Assembly: GCA_023663655.1 (NCBI GenBank)
Contig: JAMPGZ010000012.1
Coordinates: forward strand, 1 to 64,000
From: Lachnospiraceae bacterium
GTDB taxonomy: Bacteria > Bacteroidota > Bacteroidia > Bacteroidales > Muribaculaceae
Reading direction: 5' to 3'
DNA length: 64,000 nucleotides
The notes below the pieces were generated by a model. It was given only the letters and a program-made list of their open reading frames with translations. It did no database searches and was not told the origin of the DNA. Numbering within the stretch: the stretch's first letter is position 1; each line of letters opens with the position of its first letter. The position numbers and the translations under genes were made by a program. Positions 29,274-39,619 of this stretch are shown here, piece by piece.

Positions 29274-30016
29274 TATTCCATTACATTAAATGATTCAATC
29301 AATTTAGGTAGATTGTCCCGCATCTCTTCCATAGAGAGATATACGATGTCAGCTCCGGCATCCTTCAACACGCTTTCAGGAATGGGACCGGTGACAACTC
29401 CTATCGTGAACGCTCCTGATGCCGAGCCTGCCTGCACTCCTATTGGAGCGTTGTCGATCGCAATTGAATCCTCGGGCGATACATTCACTTTCTCCATAGC
29501 CAGCAAAAACGGTTCGGGATGAGGTTTACCATGCTTCACATCTCGGGAAGTCACACGCCGGTCTGCCGGAAAAGCATCAGGAAAATCAGAATAAAGACGA
29601 TTAAGCAAAGTGTTCTGTCCCGATCCTGTGACAAGCACCGTTTCCAGCCCCGCGGCACGCAATCCGCCGATCACATCAACTGCCCCCGGCATAATATCAA
29701 CCGGAGGTAACTGAGAAAACAATTCCGTTTTACGATGGTATAGCTGCGCTGCCTGTTCCGGAGTAGCCTCATGCCCGTAAGCACGGTTGAACAGCATATT
29801 TATAGTTGCAACACCGGTACGACCCTCATAGAGAAAAAATTCATCACGAGTACATTCAATTCCTATTCCGGTCATAAGGTCATGCCATGCGCTGGCATGA
29901 TTTGGCATCGAATCATAAAGCGTGCCATCCATGTCAACAAGTGCAGCTTTAGGGGCGAAACACTTCAACCCATGCCTCGCCATATACTTCAAAATTGCAT
30001 TCCTTTCCTTTGTCAT
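29273..30016 (-). CDS. HAD-superfamily hydrolase (beta-phosphoglucomutase-like)
   Basis: A 247-residue phosphatase or phosphomutase. HAD motif I is DMDGT (Asp28, Asp30), motif II VTGSGQ, and motif III/IV KPHPEPFLLA...IDNAPIGVQAG. A helical cap sits between motifs I and II, as in the beta-phosphoglucomutase subgroup. Substrate unknown. It overlaps the AsmA gene by four bases (ATGA) and aroB by one, so the run is translationally coupled. Confidence 0.9.
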   Translation of the reverse strand: MTKERNAILKYMARHGLKCFAPKAALVDMDGTLYDSMPNHASAWHDLMTGIGIECTRDEFFLYEGRTGVATINMLFNRAYGHEATPEQAAQLYHRKTELFSQLPPVDIMPGAVDVIGGLRAAGLETVLVTGSGQNTLLNRLYSDFPDAFPADRRVTSRDVKHGKPHPEPFLLAMEKVNVSPEDSIAIDNAPIGVQAGSASGAFTIGVVTGPIPESVLKDAGADIVYLSMEEMRDNLPKLIESFNVME

Positions 30017-33000
30017 TCCGATATGTTTTGTTTTATTGAATCAGGAGCTTCTATCAGCCCCTCCTTGATAAACAGAAGCGAGTCGGCCTGCGAGATTGTA
30101 TCGCCGGGCGAATCAAAATCGACCTTCTGAGGCTGAGCCTTAACTTTCAATGCTCCAAGACGCGCGTTACGAGCTCCGCTACGAAATACATTATCTATCT
30201 CCTTCAGCAAGTTCACCCTCGCCGTATCGACAATCGCGATTGTTTCTCCCGATTTGCCGGGCTTATATTTTGCGCCACCAAGTCTCACCTTCATCTTATC
30301 GGAGTTTCCCGACAGATTTATACCGAATTTAAACGGCACCGGCGATTTAAGCACCGATATATGATACTTGAAATTAAGAGCAAGATCATTGGAACCCATC
30401 ACTGCAAGACGATATCGGTCGAAATCGAACACAAACGGGAACATCTCCACCTTAGAATCATCGATAAGCATTTCCACCGCCATGTGAGGTATGACATTCT
30501 GCTTTTTATTTTTAAACATCAGCCATTTTGACACAGTTCTGAATGTCTCGGCATCAAGCAGCACAAGGCTGTCGCCGGTCAATTTCACCGCCGCATCAAG
30601 AGATGGTATTACGATATTCATTGCGGAATCCACATCGGTGGTGGCTGCCACATCAGCATTGATTTTGCCCTGAAATGAACTCAGAAGCGGCATCATCGAA
30701 TCGACAGCCGGCATCATCCCGATGAATTGCTTCACATCTATATTATTCAACAGAAGCCCGAATCCGAACCTTATATTTTTCTTATCAGGTGCAGAATAAA
30801 GAGCCGTCATCTTCGCGCTTCCTATTTTCGACTCTGCCGAAAGATTGCGCAGATTGACCGATCCGTTGCCTACAAGCAACTCTCCGTTAAAGCCATGCAT
30901 GAGCATATCGGAATAGATTATATTGCGGGCATCGACCGTAATTTCAGCATTCAGATTCACCGGCACAAGCAATGCCGCAGTCTGACCGGATGCTACAGCC
31001 TGATCCACAAGAGAGTCAAGCTGCTCTGTATTTTCCACCTCAGCCATAGTGACCGATCCGTCACCTACACGTTCAGCAAAAGCAGCACCCTTATAAGATG
31101 CTTGAACCAGCTCATTGACATTAAGAGAATCGCTCGAAAGATGAATCTCCGCTCTTATCGGAAACTTCATGGCAAGAGCTCTTCTCAAGTTTTTCACCGA
31201 ACCGTTTATCAAAAAATCAGAATGCCCTACCTTATATAATATGTCCTTAAACACCACACTATCGGTGGAAAATGCCACATTAAAATTGGAAAGACGGTTT
31301 CTCAACGGGAAGTATGGCGTGAACATAGCGCCATGTTCCGCTTTCAAGTTTCCTGAAACATTCCATTTCATGAGCATACGTTTCGTGGCGTTATCAAGTC
31401 CGAAATCCATCAATTCCGATGAAGATTCCATACGCGATCTCCTGAAACTTCTCTTATATATGGCGATCAATGAATCCTGAGGCAGTCCGGGATTAGCCTG
31501 TGCGATGGAATCATAACGCTGCCGCAGCCGAGTCTCAAGTTTGCCCAACGGGCGCAGATGAGCCGTCACGTCAAAACTGCCGTTGTTAAGGAAAAGGCGG
31601 TTCAACTTATCAAAATAGAAAGCACGCTTCATCCCGGCCTGGAAACGGAACATAGGAGCATGGGCATCCTGATTGAAACGGCTCAATGTGGCAAAAGCGT
31701 AAGTATCACGCAAACGCATCTTGGTCGTATCATCGGCATTATACGCCAGTTCCTTGGCATATATCGTAGCGCCAAGCGGGATAACCGTCATCGTGTCCTT
31801 AGGCAGAGCCTTGTTGGAACACCCTACTCCGGCACGCAAATCTTTTCCGGATATAGCAATTCCGGCAGCCCCAAAGGAAATAGTGTCAATCTTTACTGAC
31901 GCAGTCAATAGGGAATCAACACGACTCGCATCTGACACAAACTTATTGTTGGTCCCTAAATCAATCAGAGTATTACGCGTGAAAAGCTCAATATCCCAAT
32001 CAGGAACCGACACATCAATATCTTTCAACTCAAGGCTTCCATCAAGGAATATCTTATGAAATCCTTTCAATGAAAGATCGCGCTGCCGGAACCTGGTTGA
32101 CGCATCCATGCTGACAGTACCTTTAACGATGCCCGGAACAAGAGATCTCACGCTTTTGGGCAATTTGGCGAGATGCGCAATAGCCTTTAGATTCCCCGTT
32201 ACATACGGATTATCGGTCACCGATGCAATTGAACCGGAGAAATCCACACCTGCACCATCAATCTCAGCTCTTAATTTATCAACAGCCAATCTTGATTTAT
32301 CAAGATGCCGCCCGTCAATCAATGCATCGGCAGCAAATTCAAACTCATTTATACGATATGAATCAACTAAAAGCGAACAAACGGGAATATCCACTGAAAG
32401 CTCCATCACAGGCAGAAGCGTATCACTCAAGCAATATGGTTCCAAGAGATTCACACGTGCAGCCATCATCATGTCTGACTCAACCGCAGGAATCTGTTCC
32501 CTCACTTTGCCGGGCAATAAGCCCATCGCTTCAACCGCAGAAAAAGGCTCGATAGAGAAATTGAGTTCTTTGATCCGCGCCGGAGCATTGAAATCAAGCG
32601 TCGTTGCCAACAATGAACATATCGGACCAACATTGATTTTAAAATCGGCAAGTCGCAGCATCAATGGCTCATCATTGCTCCATTCAACCGATCCTCCGAG
32701 CCCGACATTGACAGAATCAATCGAGATGCCCGACGGTAGCAAAGCGTCAAGCGAACTGTCGAGTGCTATTTTATAGCCCGGGGTACCTTCCTCTATCACA
32801 TCCGACTCCATCAGATCCAATTTCACATCGATAGAATCAGGAACCGACACATAACGGATAGGGAGACTATCGTCTATACGGAACCTGTTCAATGAAATAT
32901 CAGGAATTGAAATTGGAGAGGAAGCATCATCCGGCTCACTTTCTCCAAAAATATCGTAATTGCACACACCCTCGCTATAAGTGACTATATTGACCGCAGC

Positions 33001-33465
33001 ACCTCCGAGCGTGATGTCATACAATTTTATTTTTCCCACAAGCAGCGCAGGAATATTTACCGATGCCGAAAAATTTCCCATCCTAAGCAGCGTGTCGCTC
33101 CCGGCAGGCAACTTCATCAGCTCCTGCGGTGTCAGCGAGCTGAAAGCATCACTTACCACTGCAAGCGAGTCGACTTCGAGACTGAGGCTCGGAAATGTGC
33201 TCCACACTGAAAGCTCGGCTTTCCCTAATGAAAACCGGGCAGAGATATTATCATTGACAACCTCTTCAACTATCGGAGTAAGTCGTTGAGGGGTGAGAAT
33301 CCATGCGATTCCACAAAATAACAAAATCACGAGGAGCAACAGCACACCCACAACCCACGCGACAACACGTCCCATGCGTTTCAGAAAGCTGCATTTACCT
33401 TTCGCCACAACTTCCGCTTTGGCAGCATCAGCACTGCCCTCTTTTTCAATTCGCTTCTTTTCCAT
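30013..33465 (-). CDS. AsmA-family protein
   Basis: A large (1150-residue) protein anchored by one N-terminal membrane helix (about residues 34-56, VVAWVVGVLLLLVILLFCG), followed by a very long beta-rich region. AsmA features are ARFSLGKAELSVWSTFPSLSLEV after the helix and a C-terminal AsmA_2-type segment with LNFKYHISVLKSPVPFKFGI. These proteins may form bridges that move phospholipids to the outer membrane. I start at the ATG at 33465, one base after the DUF5715 stop; the longer frame would overlap that gene. Confidence 0.88.
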   Translation of the reverse strand: MEKKRIEKEGSADAAKAEVVAKGKCSFLKRMGRVVAWVVGVLLLLVILLFCGIAWILTPQRLTPIVEEVVNDNISARFSLGKAELSVWSTFPSLSLEVDSLAVVSDAFSSLTPQELMKLPAGSDTLLRMGNFSASVNIPALLVGKIKLYDITLGGAAVNIVTYSEGVCNYDIFGESEPDDASSPISIPDISLNRFRIDDSLPIRYVSVPDSIDVKLDLMESDVIEEGTPGYKIALDSSLDALLPSGISIDSVNVGLGGSVEWSNDEPLMLRLADFKINVGPICSLLATTLDFNAPARIKELNFSIEPFSAVEAMGLLPGKVREQIPAVESDMMMAARVNLLEPYCLSDTLLPVMELSVDIPVCSLLVDSYRINEFEFAADALIDGRHLDKSRLAVDKLRAEIDGAGVDFSGSIASVTDNPYVTGNLKAIAHLAKLPKSVRSLVPGIVKGTVSMDASTRFRQRDLSLKGFHKIFLDGSLELKDIDVSVPDWDIELFTRNTLIDLGTNNKFVSDASRVDSLLTASVKIDTISFGAAGIAISGKDLRAGVGCSNKALPKDTMTVIPLGATIYAKELAYNADDTTKMRLRDTYAFATLSRFNQDAHAPMFRFQAGMKRAFYFDKLNRLFLNNGSFDVTAHLRPLGKLETRLRQRYDSIAQANPGLPQDSLIAIYKRSFRRSRMESSSELMDFGLDNATKRMLMKWNVSGNLKAEHGAMFTPYFPLRNRLSNFNVAFSTDSVVFKDILYKVGHSDFLINGSVKNLRRALAMKFPIRAEIHLSSDSLNVNELVQASYKGAAFAERVGDGSVTMAEVENTEQLDSLVDQAVASGQTAALLVPVNLNAEITVDARNIIYSDMLMHGFNGELLVGNGSVNLRNLSAESKIGSAKMTALYSAPDKKNIRFGFGLLLNNIDVKQFIGMMPAVDSMMPLLSSFQGKINADVAATTDVDSAMNIVIPSLDAAVKLTGDSLVLLDAETFRTVSKWLMFKNKKQNVIPHMAVEMLIDDSKVEMFPFVFDFDRYRLAVMGSNDLALNFKYHISVLKSPVPFKFGINLSGNSDKMKVRLGGAKYKPGKSGETIAIVDTARVNLLKEIDNVFRSGARNARLGALKVKAQPQKVDFDSPGDTISQADSLLFIKEGLIEAPDSIKQNISE

Positions 33466-33466
33466 C

Positions 33467-34177
33467 TTACTTACGGGCAGTGATATGGAAACAACCCTGT
33501 TTACGTTCAAACTTCACATAACAGCGGTTCTCATCACGCACCGATTTCAAAATCTCCCCGAGAAGATTTTTCAAGTCCTCCTGAGTGCGTTCGACAGTGA
33601 CAGTGTCACTGAAAAAACGGATGTAGCTTATGTCAAAAGTCGTTCCATAGCGATGTGCTGAATTAGCGGTGGCGTTAATATTGCGGCGGCGCAATTTATT
33701 GACCGCACCCTCAGTCCGAAGCACACTTGTCACTTTAAGTTTATAATCTCCACCGCCGCGAGCTTCAAGAGAATCATTGAATCTACGGCCTATTTCCGAC
33801 AGCAATGAAGCCGCTTCCGGCACAAGATAAGGGACTGAATGAGTAAGTTCCTCCACATAATACTCGTCGCAATTTTCCACCTTCACAAGCGGGCGATTCA
33901 CATTCCAGGCATCTTTAGGACCGTTGATGGGTTTAATACCCAAAGACTCGGCAGCCGGAAGCTGGACACTGTTAATATCATTAAACACAGCGCCAAGACT
34001 TCCCCCGATAGGATTTATCTTGAGCCGCACATAGGACGGAGTGGAAACTGAGTCATCGGAAATCGCCACCGAGTCCGCATCATTTTCCGTATTACCTCCG
34101 GAACAAGAACAACCCGGCATCAATGACGACAAAAGCATGACGGCAGCTACGCCGGTTGCAGGAACATAACGATTCAT
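33467..34177 (-). CDS. DUF5715 lipoprotein, M15 peptidase-like
   Basis: A 236-residue lipoprotein (lipobox MPGC, Cys23). Its core VTSVLRTEGAVNKLRRRN...SAHRYGTTFDISYIRF resembles the metal-binding core of M15/VanY-type carboxypeptidases, with SxHxxGxxxDI. Cell-wall peptidase activity is likely but unproven. First gene of the run DUF5715-AsmA-HAD-aroB. Confidence 0.75.
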   Translation of the reverse strand: MNRYVPATGVAAVMLLSSLMPGCSCSGGNTENDADSVAISDDSVSTPSYVRLKINPIGGSLGAVFNDINSVQLPAAESLGIKPINGPKDAWNVNRPLVKVENCDEYYVEELTHSVPYLVPEAASLLSEIGRRFNDSLEARGGGDYKLKVTSVLRTEGAVNKLRRRNINATANSAHRYGTTFDISYIRFFSDTVTVERTQEDLKNLLGEILKSVRDENRCYVKFERKQGCFHITARK

Positions 34178-34627
34178 TCTATTATTATACTTAAGTATGA
34201 AAGTGTAAAATTAATCATTAATTTAATTATTGACAAGAAACAGGCGACAATACTTTCACAAGCACTCCCGCCTTTCCATTCATGAGAAATCTATCTACTA
34301 TTGAATGATGGATTCTATTTTCGGCCTCAAACCGAGCCTGAGACCGAGCTAAATAATAAGTATTTACTTTTCACAGTGCAATTATAATCATTTTTGATAA
34401 CATTTAAACAATAAAATTGCATTTATTTTTCGCAAATATGTTTTATAACATATTTTTACGCTTTTTCAGCACCAATAATCCGTTATTGGCTATCTATAAT
34501 TTACCGAAATATTACAGAAATTTTTCCTTAATACTTGTAACCATGCATTATTTATCGTAAATTTGCAGAACAATAGCCGTAAAGACAACAAACTTTATTA
34601 ATATTAATTTCAAATTTCAACACAACT
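34178..34627 (+). other. 450-base intergenic region before sdhC
   Basis: AT-rich stretch with no supported gene. The only convincing signal is the promoter at 34535-34565. Nothing else was identified between 34178 and 34534. Confidence 0.5.
34535..34565 (+). promoter_or_regulatory. Promoter of the sdhCAB operon
   Basis: TTG (34535-34537), exactly 20 bases, then TAAATTTG (34558-34565). The transcript would begin about 55 bases before the sdhC ATG. Confidence 0.78.
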
Positions 34628-35587
34628 ATGTGGTTAACAAGCTCATCTATAGGGCGTAAATTGGTGATGGCGATTACCGGCATCTGCCTCGTCCTATTTG
34701 TAACTTTTCACTGCTTGATGAACGCAATAGCTATCGTGTATCCGTCGGCTTACAACGTGATATGCGAGTTCTTGGGCGCCAATTGGTATGCTCTTGTTGC
34801 GTCGCTCGGATTGGCGGTATTGTTCATCCTACACATCTGCTATGCATTGTGGCTCACCTTGCAGAACCGCAAAGCTCGCGGAAATGACCGTTACGACATT
34901 TCCAAGAAGCCTGCAGGCGTAGAATGGTCATCACAGAATATGCTCGTTCTGGGTATCGTGGTTCTTGCCTTCCTGGTAGTACACATGATTCAATTCTGGG
35001 CAAAAATGCAGCTTCAAGAGATCAGAGGCGTAGAAGGTGCCATACCCCCGTCGATGGGCACACTGTTCATTCAGGAAGCATTCTCACAGGTATGGACTCC
35101 GATTGTGTATATCATCGGATTCATCGCATTGTGGTTCCACATGAACCACGGTTTCTGGTCTATGTTCCAGTCTATCGGATGGAACAACAACACCTGGCTG
35201 CCTCGCCTGAAGACTATCGCCTGCTGGTGGACTTCTATCGTTGTCGTGCTTTTCATCGCTCAGGCTATTGTTTTCACTGTAAATGCCAACAATAACTATT
35301 ATAAGACTGACGCAAATCTTCGCGAACAATATAAGAACGTCATGGGCGACATGGTAGGTATTCCGGTTGACCGTTACAAATATGATAACTTCTCATCAGC
35401 TCTCCGCAATCAGGAACAGCAACTGAAAGCCATCCTTGAGAACCCCTCACAGATGATGCAGATGGGCTTCACTCCCGAAATGGTTCAATCTGAACTTGAG
35501 AACATCGAGCCGGCAATGAAATTCCTCAACTACCTTGAAGGAGAGAATGCCCCTGCCGCAGCACCTATGGTACAACCAGAAAATTAA
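34628..35587 (+). CDS. sdhC: Succinate dehydrogenase/fumarate reductase cytochrome b subunit
   Basis: Membrane anchor of the respiratory complex, carrying heme b and exchanging electrons with menaquinone. Five hydrophobic helices lie in the first 220 residues, with heme-ligand candidates in [29 protein letters not shown] and HMNHGFWS. It is 319 residues; relatives I know are about 230. The extra roughly 100 residues after helix 5 (about 221-319) are polar, Gln/Met-rich and probably periplasmic. The sdhA ATG is eight bases after its stop. Confidence 0.92.
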   Translation: MWLTSSSIGRKLVMAITGICLVLFVTFHCLMNAIAIVYPSAYNVICEFLGANWYALVASLGLAVLFILHICYALWLTLQNRKARGNDRYDISKKPAGVEWSSQNMLVLGIVVLAFLVVHMIQFWAKMQLQEIRGVEGAIPPSMGTLFIQEAFSQVWTPIVYIIGFIALWFHMNHGFWSMFQSIGWNNNTWLPRLKTIACWWTSIVVVLFIAQAIVFTVNANNNYYKTDANLREQYKNVMGDMVGIPVDRYKYDNFSSALRNQEQQLKAILENPSQMMQMGFTPEMVQSELENIEPAMKFLNYLEGENAPAAAPMVQPEN

Positions 35588-35595
35588 TTAGCGAT

Positions 35596-37605
35596 ATGGA
35601 AACTACAAAAGAAAACGTAAAAGTGATGAATCCGGCTGATTCCAAAATCCCGGAAGGTCCTATCGCTGAGAAATGGACCAACTACAAGGCTCATCAAAAG
35701 CTCGTGAACCCGGCAAACAAACGCCGCCTCGACATCATCGTTGTCGGAACCGGTCTTGCCGGCGCATCTGCAGCATCGTCGCTCGCTGAAATGGGATTCA
35801 ACGTGCTAAACTTCTGTATTCAGGACTCACCCCGCCGTGCTCACTCTATCGCAGCTCAGGGAGGTATCAATGCAGCAAAGAACTATCAGAACGACGGCGA
35901 CTCTGTGTACCGTCTATTCTATGACACCGTAAAGGGCGGTGACTACCGTGCCCGTGAAGCAAACGTATATCGTCTTGCCGAAGTGTCAAACAATATCATC
36001 GACCAGTGCGTGGCTCAGGGCGTTCCTTTTGCTCGTGAATACGGCGGTCTTCTCGCCAACCGTTCATTCGGTGGAGCGCAGGTGTCTCGTACTTTCTACG
36101 CTAAAGGACAGACAGGACAGCAGCTTCTTCTCGGAGCCTACTCTTCTCTTAACCGCCAGATCAACCTCGGCAAGGTGAAGAGCTATAACCGATATGAAAT
36201 GCACGATGTGGTTATGATTGACGGTCGTGCCCGCGGTATCATCGCCAAGAACCTCGTGACAGGTAAATTCGAGCGTTTCGCCGCTCATGCTGTTGTCATC
36301 GCCACCGGTGGTTACGGAAACGCATACTTCCTCTCAACCAATGCAATGGGATGTAACTGTAGCGCCGCTATGGCTTGCTACCGCAAGGGTGCATATTTCG
36401 CCAACCCGGCATACGTGCAGATCCACCCCACCTGTATTCCTGTGCACGGCGACCAGCAGTCAAAACTGACACTTATGTCAGAGTCACTGCGTAACGACGG
36501 TAGAATATGGGTTCCAAAAAAACTTGAGGACGCAAAGAAACTTCAATCAGGCGAAATCAAGGGATCACAGATACCCGAAGAGGATCGCGACTACTATCTC
36601 GAACGCCGCTATCCGGCATTCGGTAACCTCGTGCCTCGCGACGTGGCATCACGTGCTGCAAAAGAGCGCTGCGACAAAGGCTTCGGCGTGAACAACACCG
36701 GTCTTGCTGTGTTCCTCGACTTCAGCGACGCCATCAACCGCCTTGGCATCGATGTAGTGCGTCAGCGTTACGGAAACCTCTTCGATATGTATGAAGAGAT
36801 CACCGACGTGAATCCCGGCGAAGTCGGAACAGAGATCAACGGTGAGACTTACTACAACCCGATGATGATATTCCCCGCCATCCACTACACTATGGGTGGT
36901 ATCTGGGTCGACTACGAATTGCAGACATCACTCAAGGGTCTGTTTGCAATCGGCGAGTGCAACTTCTCTGACCACGGCGCTAACCGTCTCGGTGCATCAG
37001 CGCTCATGCAGGGTCTTGCCGACGGATACTTCGTTCTCCCCTACACTATCCAGAACTATCTTTCCGACCAGATCACAGTGCCGCGTTTCTCAACCGACAC
37101 AAAAGAGTTTGACGAAGCTGAAGCTAAGTGTATCGCAGCTCAGGACGCCCTCTTGAAGATACAAGGAAAGCGTTCTGTCGACTCAATACACAAGGAACTC
37201 GGACACATTATGTGGGAATACGTAGGTATGGGCAGAACCAAAGAGGGTCTTACCACCGCGTTGGAAAAACTTAAGGAGATCCGCAAGGAGTTCCAGACCA
37301 ATCTCTATGTGCCCGGCACTGCCGAAGGAATGAACATCGAGCTTGACAAGGCATTCCGTCTTAACGACTTTATCACAATGGGCGAACTTATCGCGTATGA
37401 CGCTCTCAACCGCAACGAAAGCTGCGGCGGACATTTCCGTGAAGAGTACCAGACCGAAGAGGGAGAAGCTAAGCGTGACGACCAAAACTATTTCTACGTG
37501 TCATGCTGGGATTATCAAGGCAGCGACGAAAAAGCGCCTGAATTGATCAAGGAACCTCTCCACTATGAGGCTATCAAGGTTCAAACCCGTAACTATAAGT
37601 CATAA
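35596..37605 (+). CDS. sdhA: Succinate dehydrogenase/fumarate reductase flavoprotein subunit
   Basis: Catalytic subunit that interconverts succinate and fumarate, with covalently bound FAD. The 669-residue protein has the dinucleotide fold [10 protein letters not shown] (about 51-60) and the FAD-linking histidine in [12 protein letters not shown] (His83). Further on are HPTC and the capping-domain [10 protein letters not shown]. The gut Bacteroidota enzyme mainly acts as a fumarate reductase. Middle gene of sdhCAB. Confidence 0.97.
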   Translation: METTKENVKVMNPADSKIPEGPIAEKWTNYKAHQKLVNPANKRRLDIIVVGTGLAGASAASSLAEMGFNVLNFCIQDSPRRAHSIAAQGGINAAKNYQNDGDSVYRLFYDTVKGGDYRAREANVYRLAEVSNNIIDQCVAQGVPFAREYGGLLANRSFGGAQVSRTFYAKGQTGQQLLLGAYSSLNRQINLGKVKSYNRYEMHDVVMIDGRARGIIAKNLVTGKFERFAAHAVVIATGGYGNAYFLSTNAMGCNCSAAMACYRKGAYFANPAYVQIHPTCIPVHGDQQSKLTLMSESLRNDGRIWVPKKLEDAKKLQSGEIKGSQIPEEDRDYYLERRYPAFGNLVPRDVASRAAKERCDKGFGVNNTGLAVFLDFSDAINRLGIDVVRQRYGNLFDMYEEITDVNPGEVGTEINGETYYNPMMIFPAIHYTMGGIWVDYELQTSLKGLFAIGECNFSDHGANRLGASALMQGLADGYFVLPYTIQNYLSDQITVPRFSTDTKEFDEAEAKCIAAQDALLKIQGKRSVDSIHKELGHIMWEYVGMGRTKEGLTTALEKLKEIRKEFQTNLYVPGTAEGMNIELDKAFRLNDFITMGELIAYDALNRNESCGGHFREEYQTEEGEAKRDDQNYFYVSCWDYQGSDEKAPELIKEPLHYEAIKVQTRNYKS

Positions 37606-37633
37606 TCCTCAAATTTTTAGAAAGTAAACTCAA

Positions 37634-38383
37634 ATGGCAAATATAACTGTTCAACTTAAGGTTTGGCGTCAAGCCGGACCGAAGGAAAAAGGCGAGTTCA
37701 AGACTTATACCGTTGAGACCGATACGGATACCTCTTTCCTTGAAACACTCGATATACTCAACGAGCAACTCGTGGCTAACCACGAAGAGCCAATCGCATT
37801 CGACCACGATTGCCGCGAAGGAATCTGCGGTATGTGTTCATTGTATATCAACGGACATCCCCACGGTCCCGCAACCGGAGCAACTACCTGCCAGTTGTAT
37901 ATGCGTCGATTCAGCGACGGCGAGACAATTACCGTTGAACCTTGGCGCTCGGCAGCTTTCCCGGTAATCAAAGACTTGATGGTAGACCGCAACGCGTTTG
38001 ACAAAATACAGCAGGCTGGCGGATACGTTTCCTTCAACTGCGGTGGCGCTCAGGATGCCAACTGCCTTCCCATCTCTAAAGTCAACGCCGACCTCGCCAT
38101 GGATGCAGCGACCTGTATCGGTTGCGGAGCTTGTGTTGCAGCCTGCAAAAACGGCTCGGCTATGCTCTTCGTTTCGGCAAAGGTGAGCCAGTTCGCTCTT
38201 CTTCCCCAGGGTCAGGTAGAACGTGCCCGCAGAGCCCGTGCTATGGTGAAGAAAATGGATGAACTTGGATTCGGTAACTGTACCAACACCGGCGCTTGTG
38301 CCGCTGAATGCCCCAAATGCATTTCATTGAGCAACATCGCCCGCTTGAACCGCGAGTTCATCAAAGCCAAGTGCAAAGACTGA
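37634..38383 (+). CDS. sdhB: Succinate dehydrogenase/fumarate reductase iron-sulfur subunit
   Basis: Electron-transfer subunit, 249 residues. An N-terminal [2Fe-2S] ferredoxin domain holds CREGICGMC. The C-terminal domain carries [14 protein letters not shown] and [14 protein letters not shown] for the [4Fe-4S] and [3Fe-4S] clusters. Last gene of sdhCAB, followed by two hairpins and a strong terminator. Confidence 0.97.
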   Translation: MANITVQLKVWRQAGPKEKGEFKTYTVETDTDTSFLETLDILNEQLVANHEEPIAFDHDCREGICGMCSLYINGHPHGPATGATTCQLYMRRFSDGETITVEPWRSAAFPVIKDLMVDRNAFDKIQQAGGYVSFNCGGAQDANCLPISKVNADLAMDAATCIGCGACVAACKNGSAMLFVSAKVSQFALLPQGQVERARRARAMVKKMDELGFGNCTNTGACAAECPKCISLSNIARLNREFIKAKCKD

Positions 38384-38395
38384 TAATCTACACGT

Positions 38396-38486
38396 GAGTA
38401 ATGGCTCAATAACCATTACTCGCACTTCTTCTAAATTTTTTCCATAAAAAGGAGAATGCCATCAATTTTAGGCATTCTCCTTTTTT
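38396..38486 (+). terminator. Terminator region of sdhCAB
   Basis: A 9-bp hairpin (38396-38404 with 38413-38421) is followed by a stronger 15-bp hairpin (38446-38460 with 38471-38485). The second stem ends in a run of six T. Confidence 0.88.
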
Positions 38487-38536
38487 ATTTTCTTCACATT
38501 TTTTGATAAATTTGCACTACAAAATTCAATACCATC

Positions 38537-39478
38537 ATGAAGCTGACAGGGAAATCATTTTTAATCACGTCCAAGGACTATCTGATGATAATAGTCGGAC
38601 TGTTTTGCTATGCTTTCGGATTCACGGCTTTCGTGCTTCCTGAAAAAGTGGTTATCGGCGGTCTTGCCGGTGTAGGATCGTTGATATACTTCACCACAGG
38701 CATCCCCGTGGCAATATCATCCTATGCTCTCAACCTCACATTGCTCGCCATCGCTTTCCGCATAGTGGGCAAGCAGTTTGTCATCCGCACAATATTCGGA
38801 GCCACATTCCTGTCGCTGTTCATCGGTATTCTGCAACCGCTATTCCCGGAGCCGCTGATACAGCAGCAGACATTCATGAATGTCATCCTCGGGGGAATCA
38901 TGTGCGGTGTCGGAATAGGAATAGTGTTCATCCATAACGGAAGCACTGGCGGAACCGACATCGTGGCTGCAATGGTGTCGAAAAAAAACAATGTCTCGAT
39001 AGGACGAATGATGATTTATTGCGACTTCACGATAATCTCGTCAAGTTTCCTGCTGTTTCATCAGATCGACAAAGTCATCTACGGTTTCTTGGTGACATTC
39101 CTGGCTTCGTTCATGTGCGACCAGATCATAAACAGCAACCGTCAGGCAGTGCAATTCACCATCATATCCAACAAATGGGAAGAAATAGCCGATGCCATTA
39201 ACAATGTGGCTCATCGTGGCTGCACCGTTCTCAACGGAATGGGATGGTATACAAAACGCGATGTGAAAGTCCTTCTCGTGATGTGCCGCAAAATAGAGTC
39301 GGTCAACATATTCCGCATCGTCAAGGCTATCGACAAAGACGCTTTCATCACACAAGGCAATGTGAACGGTGTTTACGGACAAGGATTTGATGAAGTTAAG
39401 CTCAAAATAAAGTCAGAGCACATCCAATCTGAAGAGGAAACCCGCCGTCAACAGGCTGAAAAATTCATCAACAGTTAA
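38537..39478 (+). CDS. YitT family membrane protein
   Basis: A 313-residue protein with about five or six membrane helices (first 170 residues, DUF161 pattern with GVGIGIVFIHNGSTGGTDIVA) followed by the cytoplasmic DUF2179 domain (about 215-290, RGCTVLNGMGWYTKRDVKVLLVM). Transport function is suspected but unproven. A TAAATTTG box lies 23 bases before the ATG (38507-38514), without a good -33. Confidence 0.88.
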   Translation: MKLTGKSFLITSKDYLMIIVGLFCYAFGFTAFVLPEKVVIGGLAGVGSLIYFTTGIPVAISSYALNLTLLAIAFRIVGKQFVIRTIFGATFLSLFIGILQPLFPEPLIQQQTFMNVILGGIMCGVGIGIVFIHNGSTGGTDIVAAMVSKKNNVSIGRMMIYCDFTIISSSFLLFHQIDKVIYGFLVTFLASFMCDQIINSNRQAVQFTIISNKWEEIADAINNVAHRGCTVLNGMGWYTKRDVKVLLVMCRKIESVNIFRIVKAIDKDAFITQGNVNGVYGQGFDEVKLKIKSEHIQSEEETRRQQAEKFINS

Positions 39479-39512
39479 AAAGTTGAAACAGGGCTTCGTT
39501 TGTTAATCAATA

Positions 39513-39545
39513 TTGAAAATTTATTACATATTTTTACTAACTTTG
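39513..39545 (+). promoter_or_regulatory. Promoter of the serine palmitoyltransferase-like gene
   Basis: TTG (39513-39515), 22 bases, then TAACTTTG (39538-39545). Spacing is slightly long. The ATG follows about 75 bases later. Confidence 0.6.
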
Positions 39546-39619
39546 CAGCCTGCATTTTAATAAGAGATACTATCCGATAGAATAGTTATCGCAACCTCTG
39601 AAACGCTATTGAATATATT

